From Arcuatula senhousia (taxonomy: Eukaryota; Mollusca; Bivalvia; Mytilida; Mytilidae), in contig OZ020303.1 of the NCBI GenBank assembly GCA_963971305.1, forward strand, positions 15,311,184-15,375,183: a stretch of 64,000 nucleotides of DNA. The letters are read 5' to 3'. How positions within the stretch are numbered: the stretch's first letter is position 1; every line of letters begins with the position of its first letter. The position numbers and the translations under genes were made by a program. Shown one piece after another: positions 11,688 to 22,100 of the stretch. The notes beneath the pieces were generated by a model. That model saw only the letters and a program-made list of their open reading frames with translations. It was not told where the DNA came from and did no database searches.

Positions 11688-11942
11688 TTAATACATTCTA
11701 GCAGCACCTATGTAAGCTGTTCCTATATAATTTTTTGCAAATGGTTTAACATCTATCTCAACTTCATATTCTCCAAGTTGTACATCAGTTTTGCCAAGTT
11801 TATCCATAAGAAAACAAATAGTATAAGCAGCTATTTCAAACTCTGGGCTTGTTCCAAGGAAACAACTGCTCATGGGTTTTGCTTTCTCTTCTTTCCAATC
11901 AAACTGTAGAGCTATAAGTCTAAAATGCTCATCATCTGTAAC
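11688..11942 (-). CDS. EndoU exon 6, last exon
   Basis: Acceptor TTTTTAAG. Encodes [20 protein letters not shown] and onward to [11 protein letters not shown], then TAA at 11690-11688. Confidence 0.95.
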   Translation of the reverse strand, partial: VTDDEHFRLIALQFDWKEEKAKPMSSCFLGTSPEFEIAAYTICFLMDKLGKTDVQLGEYEVEIDVKPFAKNYIGTAYIGAARMY

Positions 11943-14900
11943 CTTAAAAATTAACATAATCTATAAGTCATTTTTATATTGAGTTAGTTAAAAATTTGTT
12001 CTCAAAATGTTCAACAAAGTTCTATTAAATATTTAAAAGTAGATAACAAGGTTTTCAAGTGAGCATCCATTTAGGGGATCTTCTTTACTTTACTGTCAAA
12101 GTGAATTTCTCCTACATTCAAAGGGGAAATATTTTGATATATTTAATTCAAATAAAAATATTCACAAGTAAAAATTTTCAATAGTGATTCTTATATATTT
12201 TTATCTGGTTACTATGGTGTATATTAAAATCTTTTTTAAGTTAATATTTGAGTAACTGAAATGTTGTAGTTTTCTGCATTGATCTAATTTTATGGATCTT
12301 TCTAGCAATAAAAGTATGTAAGTGAAATGTATTTTTTCTAGAATAGCTGAGCATGCCCAAAAGGTAGGAAAAAATCATTTCCTGTGTAAAACCATTTTTT
12401 TTGGGGGGGGGGGTTAATTTCAGACAAAAATAATGAATTTTAAGTTGCGTTTATTTTCAAGTTTAAATGCAAGCTGCTATGAGCTGAAATCTGTTTCTCA
12501 TTAGAGGTCACCAGTAAAATCCACATAAACATTTACACTTACAGTTTCTCTTCTGAAGTATCCATGGTAGTCAATGTTGCCTGCCTTTTCTTGAAGATAG
12601 AACTGAATCCAGTTATGAAGACCAATAAATGCATCTTCTCTCCCTTCTCCTACAAAGACATGCTCAAAACTACTGGAATCAAAATCCCTGAAATATAAAT
12701 AGAACTGAAATAATAAATTTTGACAAAAACAAGCTTTTGAGAATTAATTAAAACTCAAGAGAGCTGAACAGAAAGGTCTTCCATGCCCGCTACCTGTCAA
12801 ACATGTTGTATGATTTTGATTATGATTTAGACGAATATTACATATATGTAATGATTTTTAAATTACAAGCTGTCATATCAAGGCTACATATAAAGATTAA
12901 GTACTGCAAACACTTGAATGCTGATGTATTGGTAAAACTAAAAACTTTAGTCTCTGGCTTTTATTTTGTCTTTTTTATCTAAATAACACCTTGGAAAGCT
13001 AAGACAGAATGACAGTTCAAATCATGTTTCGATAATTTCTTTTCACTTTTTCAGTCAATTATTTTTGTTATAAAATCTTTTGTGGATTTTTTTAAGACCA
13101 ATTTTAACCTGACATTAATTTTATCAAACACAATTTCTGAATCAATAAAAGTGTCTTTATTTAGTGAACAAAACTACTTTTAAACTGTCAAATATATTGC
13201 TTTTCCTTACCTATCACCCCTTGTCCTTCTAACCAAACTAAACCATAGTTTGTACAGCTGCCATTTGAACTGGCCAACATGAGGAGGAGATTTCCCTTTG
13301 GACACCAGATACTTATGTGCTTCTTGCATCACTTCTGTTTCCATAATAGAATCAACAAATGCTACATTTTCTTTCTTTTCCTCTGGTGTTACAACTTCTG
13401 CTTTCCCACATTCCAACTCATAGTTATCAAGTAAGTCTCTAAATGCTTAAATCATTAAAATGATCATTTATAGTTGTTACAGACCAAATGACTATTTGAA
13501 CCATGCATACGTGTATGGTCATGACCATATGGGTATACATGTGTCTATATGGTCAGACCATACGCAAATGCCTTTTATGGTCAGACCATATAAGTATATA
13601 CTTATATGGCTATGACAGACCAGACCATATAAATATCTGGACCATATGAGTATTTTTTAAGTAAATAAAACAGTAAATTTTCAGTGAAAAAAGTTAACAA
13701 GAGTTAACACTAAAGTATGTCTCGCCTGCCGGCACCATCAGAAACAATTATTCTTTCTTACTTCCACTATATTTTGAATTTACATGGATTTTCAGTTTCT
13801 GAGATCAAAAGATGTTTATAGAACTTAAACATTGATAATATATGCAATAAAAATAATCAAAGTCACTCAACCAGAAAATCAAGGTCAAGGTCAAAATATG
13901 GGGATGCAACTGTGCTAAGCTACTACTGGGGCATATGCATACCAAGTTTCATCAACCTAGGACCAATAATACTTTAGATATGAAGGTGCTCGCAAAACTT
14001 TTCCATTGCTATTATATGTATTGAAAATTCTCAAAGTCACTCAACCGGAAAATCAAGGTCAAGGTCAAAAGATGGGGATGCAACTGTGCTAAGCTACTAC
14101 TGGGGCATATGCATAACAAGTTTCATAAATCTAGGACCTATAGTTCTTGAGATATGGAGGTGCTCGCAAAACTTTTCCATTGCTATTATATGTATTGAAA
14201 ATTTTCAAAGTCACTCAACCGGAAAATCAAGGTCAAGGTCAAAAGATGGGGATCCAACTGTGCTAAGCTACTACTGAGGCATATGCATACCAAGTTTCAT
14301 CAACCCAGGACCTATAGTTCTTGAGATATGGAGGTGCCCATAAAACTTTCCAAAAAGTTAATGCCATCGCCGCTGGTAAAGTAAAACCTATGTCCCGCTC
14401 TGCTTCGCAGGCGAGACAAAAACCAAAATTTACATTACTTTTTCGCAATATTGGATTGTGTACACATAAATTGTTCAAAGAGAGAAAATTCTGGATTTCA
14501 TATAACAGGACTAAGTTGGTTGGTAAAGAACAGAACTCTTTACAATCATGACAATGGTCTTTATAAAATATGTAAGGATTCTACAAATATTCTGTTATGG
14601 AAGTTTAAAAAAAGTATATTTTGTGTGTGTGTGTGTGTATGAAACGATTTTATATACATGTACATGTATTGGAATTCGGTTTTGAAGCTCCATGATCATG
14701 ATGATTACTAGTAATATACATGTATGTTGTTTTTTTGTTGTTGTTGAAAAATGCTATTGAATTGGTCAACCAGTTATCTTATTATTATTTTTTTTCATAT
14801 CATTTTTGAATGAATAATCTTCTCCTACAAGTAAATGATGCTACAATGTATAGGTAAAAAGTATATTTTCGTAACAAACGATCTAAATAATTTTCAACTA

Positions 14901-17900
14901 GATTTTTTTCGACAAATGTGATAGGATTTTTTTTTGTTTTTTATAAATTGATCAAATATCAGTATATCTAAAAAAATCAAAATCTTCCTAATGTTTGTTC
15001 TGTAAAACCATTGGCACTTACTTTGGTAGGTTTTCCTTGTAAAGACTTTCTCTTCATCAACCCAAGCAAACAGATTATATTTTGCTCTGTCTCTCTGTAA
15101 CTGTCTCCCACTGGTAACATAACCTGTAAGAAATAGCTTTAATCTAATGTTAATAAAAATCTCTTTTCTTATGAATTTAAACATGAACAGATTTGGCAAT
15201 AAGGTGTCTTCAGAGGAAAGGAAGTTCAATATTGGGTACTGAGCCATTAAGCTCCTATCATATCTGTAAATCTAGCAAACACCTACATGAGTAAATGGAT
15301 CTTAACTGTAAATAATTGTCTTGAGTGCAAAACTAACAGGCAAACTGATTTCAAGCTCCTCACATACATTATGATTTTGTTCATTTTTTTTTGTGGTGAT
15401 GTAGGTATTGCTATATTCGCAAAAAACATGGAGATAATGAAATTTTAAGCACATGAAATATTTGTTAGTAATAATTAGAGTCATTCTAATATAAACCCCT
15501 GCCAATGAACAATGGAAACAATGACAACAAGCCATATAAAAATTTCCAATATTTTCTACATGTACTTGGTCAAATCAAAGAATGAGGGGCATTAAGACCC
15601 ATAATTGGCCCAAGAAAATGTTGTTAGTTTAAATGACATGATACTTATAAGAAATATCAACTTGTATGTGGTTACAAAGGAAACACACCGAATAAGGCAA
15701 ATTTCGTTCATTGTGATGTAATAATGACATTACATTTAGTAATCTTATTTGACAAAATAAAAAAAAATCTGCAATTTTGAATGGTTTCAGTGCATATTTT
15801 CATTTAGAAAACATTGGGTGCATGACAACAACAACTTCAAACTTTCAGAAATGATGGATTTCATCATTTTACACATTTTATCCAAGTATGAAGTTGTTGT
15901 TTAGATGTGCCCACCTTTTTCAAGACCAAAAAGTGTGTGAAAATCAGCAAAACCAATGAAATTAGGACAACTGCTTTAATACAATGTATATAGCTTTTTA
16001 AGTTAACGAACTGGCATATCAAATAAACTGATACATGTATTGCAAAAGCTTATCATTTTATTTACCCGGTAAGCCTAATATTTGATCAATGTTTCAGCAA
16101 CTTTGACATCTGATCTGTATGCCTAGTTTTAATTTCATGGTAAATTTGGGGCCAAAAAGGCACTCATCCTCTACTTTAAGGCTATAATTCCAGCATATTC
16201 ATAATGTAATTACTACACAAGAAAACATCAAAATGGCAAACATTTTGTTTTGCACTACAGGTCCATTAGGATATGCCATAAAAGGGCATATTAGAATAGA
16301 AATATATCATGGCCGCCAATGGTTTATACTTGACTTTAATGGTATCAATGGTTTTCATTTAATTCAACCCTTGCACAGCTGGGCTCCACTCAGGGCAAAA
16401 AATTAAGGAAAACAATGGCAATCCATGTTAAAATCTCCAACTAAACACAGGGGGCCATGAATTATTTCTTAAGTCCCATACATGGAACATGTAATATGTG
16501 CTTTGAACAAGATAAAAAGCAATGAAAAAATAATATCAGGCATTAGAAAAGCAATGTGATGCAAGTCAAAAGCATCATGACTGAAGTCACAAAACAATTG
16601 TTATGGTTATTGTGGAAGTCAAAAGCATTGTGATACAGTGATAGAAGTCTTACCAACATCAGAATACATCATAATGGAGTTGGAAGCATCATGATGGAAG
16701 TAAAAAGAATTATTTTAATGGAATTAAAAAGCAGCATCATTTGACCATGATGGAAATCAAAAGCATTGTTATAGAAGTTAAGCATCATAAAGGAAAGTAA
16801 AAGCATTGTGACATGTGTGAACAAAGTTAAAAGATTTGTGATGGAAGTGACATGTGTGAACAAAGTTAAAAGATTTGTGATGGAAGTTAAAGACCTCCTA
16901 AAGGAAGTTAAAGGCAATAAATTTTATGGAGGTTAAAAACATTGTGATGAAGGTTGATTTTAAGCATGATGATGACAGAGTAAGAATATTGTCAATGATG
17001 GAAGTAAAAGCATAAATTTCAAAGTATGTTACTTGTCAAGAAGAGGGTCTTTCTCCGACATTCTACGAATTAGTTTTGAATCATATGCATTATATTTTAC
17101 CAATTGCAAAGCAGTGAGCAGGATTTTTAATATTGCTATTTATATATCATGAACATGTAGGTTGTGTCACATACAATTATTTCACATCTGCATGTAATTA
17201 TCTTCTATTTGTATATGACTCCAGATACATACCCTGTAAGTCTACCTCAAATTCTACTCCAGGGTAACATTTGTTAGTATCAAGATCCCATATCTTTGTC
17301 AAAACTTCTGAAAGTTCAGGATCTGGATCGAAACTAGAAGAAAAACATAAACTTGATATTCTAATATGTAGTTATACATAATTATATAAAAAGATATTTA
17401 TAACATTGCATGTGTAATACTCATTTCATTCACTTAAGTCTTTAAGTATCAGTTGCATGACTCTAGTCTAGAAGAACAAAGTTCCAAGAAATAATTTTTT
17501 TGCAAGGCCTAGAGCACATATAGCAATGTTTAGTAAATTAAAATTTCAACATTTAGGTCAGCTCTTATCCAAAAGATTGAAAATGCCAATCACTAAATAA
17601 AAATGAAGAGCATAGAACAATAAAAACAAAATAAGTTGAGCTTGTTTCCAAATTATGACTAAGATCAAACTATGCCTTGGGTAGGAAGAGTATATGATCA
17701 GATCAAAATGATTTGGATGTACTGTAACTGACTACATTGTCAATGGTGTAGGTCAGTGTTTGAGCCCTGGAGGTAATGTTGCAGATCATATATACATGTA
17801 AATTACTCTCTTGTTTTGTTTGGTACACAACTACAGTTGTTTGTCAGCTGACAATGCAGGGTCAGAATATTGAATTTACCATTTAAAGGTAAAGGTAAAA

Positions 17901-18892
17901 GGTAAGATTTATTTAACGTCAGTGAGTACACATCAGTAATGTGATGTGTACACAAGTCAAACAATTAACATAAGCTCTGAAGAGCTTTTGACCAATGGCA
18001 ACCTTAACAACTGTTTGGCTAATAGGAAGCCCTTAATGCATGGTCGCCAAGCTTGTGACTGGGAGGAAAGCCCGATATTCCAAGCTGGAAAATCGGTGAA
18101 ACCCACGAGCAACGGTAGGTGCCTGGAAACCTTGACACATATGGGGCTCGAACCCACAGAGGTGTCGACCTGTGATTTATAGTCCAGTGCCTTAACCACT
18201 CGGCCACTACATTGTTAATTTAAGAACGATTTAACAGTGGTTTTTATCATGTTTATATGTATATATTAAAATTCATTAAACATGTTAAACAATTCTTGCT
18301 ATTTTGAGTGTCTTTTTTTTTAATCTGTACAATTTTTAAGCTTTATGGAAGCTAAACAAAGAAATTTAAGTTGCTCCATTACTATCATGACTATCAATGA
18401 AAAAATGTAGCTCCGCCCAATCAAAGATTACAAATTTTAGCTAGCGCTCTCCCTCATCTGGAAAGAATTCAAAAACAAATCTTTGTAATTATGGTCCTAG
18501 CCATCAGTCTTGCAGACGAAAATTAAATTGTCAGAGAAATGCCTTTAAAAAAATCATTTTTGCAGCTTTACCATAGTTCAATGTGGTCAAGTATCCACAC
18601 AAAATGAACCCCTGCACTTTAAAATGGTTGTGTTGAAACATGGGATTTTACACAAATCTAACCATTTTTTCAAATCAATCGATGGGGTAATGTTACAGAT
18701 CATTTCTCAGATAGATGTTTTTTCTTCTTCAGAATATGAACAGTTGGAACTTTGAAAATTTATATAATTCAAGTTAAATGAGAGTGAGAATATTTCAAAG
18801 TAAAAACTAAAATGTTGCAACGTTACAAACTCAGTTATTGAAGGACAATGTGACAAAAGGAAGATTAATCATCTTATTTACCCTCCGCTCAT
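11688..18892 (-). CDS. Poly(U)-specific endoribonuclease, EndoU/XendoU family, complete
   Basis: Six minus-strand coding exons (18892-18882, 17333-17233, 15123-15022, 13445-13211, 12687-12543, 11942-11688) total 849 nt, or 282 residues plus TAA, and every split codon resolves. EndoU enzymes are metal-dependent RNases that cut at uridines and leave 2',3'-cyclic phosphates. The product shows the family order: [31 protein letters not shown], then the active-site block. Candidate catalytic residues are His159 (FEHVFVGE), His174 (GLHNWIQFY) and a lysine in the WKEEKAKP stretch (Lys220 by spacing to Xenopus XendoU). The C-terminal [13 protein letters not shown] and GTAY motifs are intact. Length is typical for a single-domain member. 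There is no signal peptide or somatomedin-B domain, so a cytosolic or nuclear enzyme is expected. It is transcribed divergently from SELENOI. Confidence 0.93.
12543..12687 (-). CDS. EndoU exon 5 (active-site histidines)
   Basis: Acceptor ATATTTCAG, donor GTAAGT. Encodes [14 protein letters not shown] and [15 protein letters not shown], carrying both catalytic histidines. Confidence 0.95.
13211..13445 (-). CDS. EndoU exon 4
   Basis: Acceptor GATTTAAG, donor GTAAGG. Encodes [13 protein letters not shown] and onward to [15 protein letters not shown]. The acceptor was chosen because it alone restores the [12 protein letters not shown] reading across the junction. Confidence 0.9.
13490..13650. 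repeat. Cluster of ATGGTCAGACCAT-type palindromes
   Basis: The self-complementary word ATGGTCAGACCATA and shortened or altered forms (ATGGTCATGACCAT, CAGACCAGACCATATA) occur about eight times in 160 bp of EndoU intron 3, mixed with ATATG words. The array could fold into a compound hairpin. Confidence 0.7.
13697..14421. mobile_element. Element with TCTCGCCTGC ends and about 175-bp core repeats, copy 1
   Basis: It starts AACAAGAGTTAACACTAAAG then GTCTCGCCTGC, and ends GCAGGCGAGAC, a short inverted pair. Three core units start near 13860, 14035 and 14210 (CAAAGTCACTCAACC, then AATCAAGGTCAAGGTCAAA). A second copy with the same left and a related right end is at 61871-62745. It lies in EndoU intron 3 and encodes no protein. 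Confidence 0.75.
14623..14638. repeat. Short (GT)n microsatellite
   Basis: Eight GT repeats in EndoU intron 3. Confidence 0.9.
15022..15123 (-). CDS. EndoU exon 3
   Basis: Acceptor TTCTTACAG, donor GTAAGT. Encodes [20 protein letters not shown] and onward to RKTYQ. Confidence 0.93.
15124..16540 (-). other. EndoU intron 2, distal part
   Basis: AT-rich intron sequence. I see no exon, RNA gene or clear repeat. Confidence 0.45.
16550..17010. repeat. Degenerate minisatellite in EndoU intron 2
   Basis: About twenty imperfect copies of a roughly 22-bp motif, GTGATGGAAGTTAAAAGCAT and variants. One 39-bp unit (GACATGTGTGAACAAAGTTA and onward) is duplicated almost perfectly at about 16809 and 16848. 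Confidence 0.75.
17233..17333 (-). CDS. EndoU exon 2
   Basis: Acceptor TTCTTCTAG, donor GTATGT. Encodes [19 protein letters not shown] and onward to FEVDLQ, plus a split glycine. Confidence 0.9.
17885..18212 (-). mobile_element. tRNA-derived SINE
   Basis: Read on the minus strand, the head has an RNA polymerase III A box (GTGGCCGAGTGGTTAAGG, 18207-18190) and a B box (GGGTTCGAGCCCC, 18155-18143), as in Ser/Leu tRNAs with a long variable arm. It is followed by about 250 bp of non-tRNA body. It lies in EndoU intron 1 in the same orientation as that gene. It is not called a functional tRNA because no complete cloverleaf with paired acceptor stem is present. Confidence 0.8.
18882..18892 (-). CDS. 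EndoU exon 1, 11-nt coding micro-exon
   Basis: ATG AGC GGA GG followed by donor GTAAAT. This 11-nt coding segment supplies exactly the two bases needed to complete the first codon of exon 2 (GG+T, Gly), giving MSGG-FDPDPEL. It was chosen by phase and motif logic; an alternative upstream first exon is not excluded. Confidence 0.7.
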
Positions 18893-19138
18893 TCTTATTG
18901 AATTATTGAATAAAGATGTTACACGTCGACAACTGAATATTTTCCTTTTTTGACAGTTCAGTTGACAAGTATGCCTGCAGGCTAAGGAAACGACAAAACC
19001 CAAGGTATTCCGGGTAAAATTTAATGCAGACGAAATTTGTTTTTGTTACGCTAGATCCCATTGGACGATGACCTAGAATAAACCAATCACGTAAGAGATA
19101 AGTTCTGTCGCAGTTAATACATTTTGAGGGGTACCACC
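18893..19138. promoter_or_regulatory. Divergent promoter between EndoU and SELENOI
   Basis: Only 246 bp separate the two opposing start codons, so both 5' UTRs and core promoters must lie here unless one gene has an unseen non-coding first exon. An inverted CCAAT box (ATTGG, 19060-19064) and a direct CCAAT (19083-19087) are spaced about 20 bp apart. No TATA box is convincing. This is the setting of a bidirectional promoter; activity is inferred. Confidence 0.6.
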
Positions 19139-19195
19139 ATGGCAAAGATCAAATATTTGTCTGCTGATGTTTTGAAAGGTTTTGATAATTATAAG
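19139..19195 (+). CDS. SELENOI: SELENOI exon 1
   Basis: [19 protein letters not shown], then donor GTACAT. It matches the N terminus of animal EPT1 (Leu/Val-Ser, then GFD-x-YK), and the next exon continues YSAIDTSP. The gap of 24.3 kb to exon 2 is filled with repeats. Confidence 0.9.
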
Positions 19196-22100
19196 GTACA
19201 TAAAAACCAGTGAACACCAACATTAATTTCATAAAATCATCTCAAACAGGTAATATCAGTCTCAGTCTCACTCTCACTCTCAGCAAAGAATTCTTTGGTG
19301 TCAGACTCAGAGCACAGGCACTTGTTTCTATAAAATAAAGAGCTCTTTATTTTATGCATACTCGACCCCCTATTATTGATAGAAACACAGGGACTTGCTC
19401 CCCTCTATCAATATTTTGTTAGAGTCAATGTGCGGTAGGAAAAAAACACAAGGGAGATACTACTTTCACCACCCCCCTTTTCTTTAATTCGATTTCCTTT
19501 TAATATATCGGATCTCCTGTACTTGGCGATCACAATACTGGTATACCAGTATTGTTAACAATACTGGAATAAAATTTTATTCCAGTATTGTTGATTTTTT
19601 TTCAAAAAAGTAACAATACTGGGATATATTGATGTTCCAGTATTGTTCCTCGAGTATCATGAGTAATGCATTATGTTATGGACGTGTATATTATAGATAT
19701 AATGAGACCTTTCTAACTACTTGTTTGCCCTTTTAAGAAATTAATCAAAATAATTTATTAATGGATATCTATGTAAAAGTTTCATTTAGTTTTGATGAGA
19801 AATAATAAACTTTTTATGAAAACTCCAACTCACAGATCAACTCTAATAAACAGGTCTTTGATTATGTTTTTATGTTATATATAATTTGTGTAAGTTAATT
19901 TGTCATTTATTTTGTTTATATGTGTTTTGGTTTTTTTTGTAAGAATGAATAAGCATTTGCTACATTGTTTCTCTTTGTAATTTAAAATTGTATTCCATAA
20001 ATCAATATCATTTATTAAAAAGCAATAAGATCTCCTTTATACTTTATCATGTTTATTGTACAATAAATTAACAAAATAAAGATATAATTGTTAACATAAG
20101 AAGACAAAGGTTTTCAAATGACATACATTCAGAGTTTGTGAGTCACAAATTAAACTTTGTACTGCTCAGCAATATGTGCAATGATGTTCCTGTAGGCATC
20201 ACTGTCTGAAGATCCCCATCTGTCTCTCCACATTCTTTCATCAAGGTAACTTGGAAGCAGGTCTGATGACACCCCTTTCATTTCTTTAAACTTCTGTTTT
20301 GCTTTGGCCCAATACGACTCTATAGCTTGAGTATGAACACCAGTCTCGGGATCTACAAAGTTAACAGAATGGTTGACTGTTCCATGCTCTACTTGTAGTT
20401 GGCTGCTGATGTTGTGGTATGCCTTCCATTGGTCAGAATAAATAACTGTACCAGGACGAACTACTCTTTCGATGATTGGAAGAAGGGTCTTTGCATCTCT
20501 TTTGTCTACAGTCTCTAAATAGGTGATTGCAGGCTTTGTTGATGTGTCTGCAAGACCAAATACCCACTGTTCCTTGCTGGCTCTTCTTCCCCGGTTGTAT
20601 TTGGATTTGTGGTTGAAAAGGCTCTCATCAATTTGTACCACAACGCCTGGTCCTCCTAGTTGAACTGGTGTGTTCAGAAGTTTGGTTGAACATATATCTC
20701 TCAGGTACTGGAACATCTGGAAAACAGTCTTTTCACCAATCTGTGTTTGTTGCTGAACAGTCTTGACCTTACTGCCTTGGCTCCACAAGTATATAGTTAG
20801 TAACCATTTATCCAGAGTGATGCGTGACTTCTCGAAGAATGATCCTGTGCGAATGGTGATAAAGGTTCTGCCCTTAGTACACCTCTGGTTATTACAACGC
20901 CACCCAAAACCGTCTGCTGTTGCTGATGTTGGTCTGCTGACAAGTTCCATCTGACTTTGACATGTTGGACAGGTGCAAGACTGTGCAAGTAGTTTTTTAT
21001 CTTTCATGTAGTTCATCACTGCATCTGGCTGTGGACTGAAGATAACATTTGGTGCAAGGTATGTGTAGAAGTCATCCATGATTTCAACTTTATGTTGAAT
21101 ATCATTTGAGCAACCATATTTATGGTGAAATTGGGCTTGTGTACACTATAATTATTCTTAGAATCAAAGAAATATAAACATCAAAGTCTACTCATGATTA
21201 TGAAGTTTTTTTTTATACTTCAAAGAATCCTTTGATAATTAATAATTGTAATCCTTCTGATGTGATAACTTCAAAAAGTTTAATTGTTTTTTTTAATTAT
21301 GTCATCAACAATAATTATGATCTAATAATCACAACTAATGGTTAAAATTATCTAAAATTAAATTACCAATCAATCCCTAATTGTCAAATATTATTATGTG
21401 TTTAAGAGTTATAAGATTAATTTTGCTTGATTTTTTTTGAATTTGCATTTTCCAAGTTCTTTTAACTAAAACTAATGAATAAATAACCATTAAATAAAAT
21501 TAGAATTTAAAAGTAATTACAGATGGGTGCACACATAACCTGTACGGTAAGTTAACTTGAGAAGCAGACATCAAGTTAACTTCAAGTTCACTTGCGACTG
21601 GTCATGCGACTGCTTTGAGCAGACGCGCGACTGGTTCCAAGTTAACTTGAAAAGCAGTCATAATTCCACGTCTGCTATTAAAAGCAGTCACATAATTATG
21701 ACAGGTCTGGTCAAGTTAACTTCGTGAAATGTCTGCTTTAAAAACTGAATGTAAAAGGAGAAAAAATTATGTTCTTTTGCCTAAACTGTATTTGAAACTC
21801 CTTGTTTTATGCATATTGTGCTTACAATGTTATATAGTGCTGTTATTAAATTATGGTTTACCTTGATATATACACATGTACATACTAGCAAAAGTACTTG
21901 TAATAAAGTTTTGAAAATTAAGGTGGTTTTTTTTCAAGAACTTGTCATATAATCTTATGCATCTTTAAATACATAGATATATAACAGAAAGCAATAAAAA
22001 CATCAATGACAAATGACACATTTTAAGAAGAAGCCAAATTTCAAAACCATAAAATGTACAATATGTGTCAAATAAAACAACAAAGACAAATGACACATTT

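Noticed and set aside
17946..18207. Open frames at the SINE, on both strands
   Set aside because: They are translations of the tRNA-like head (the MAEWLRHW peptide is the A box in translation).
18143..18207. A functional tRNA gene
   Set aside because: A and B boxes are present but the acceptor arms do not pair and the body continues into SINE sequence.
18903..19145. 80-codon minus-strand frame covering the divergent promoter
   Set aside because: It overlaps the SELENOI start region on the other strand and matches no known family. The promoter and EndoU micro-exon explain the region better.
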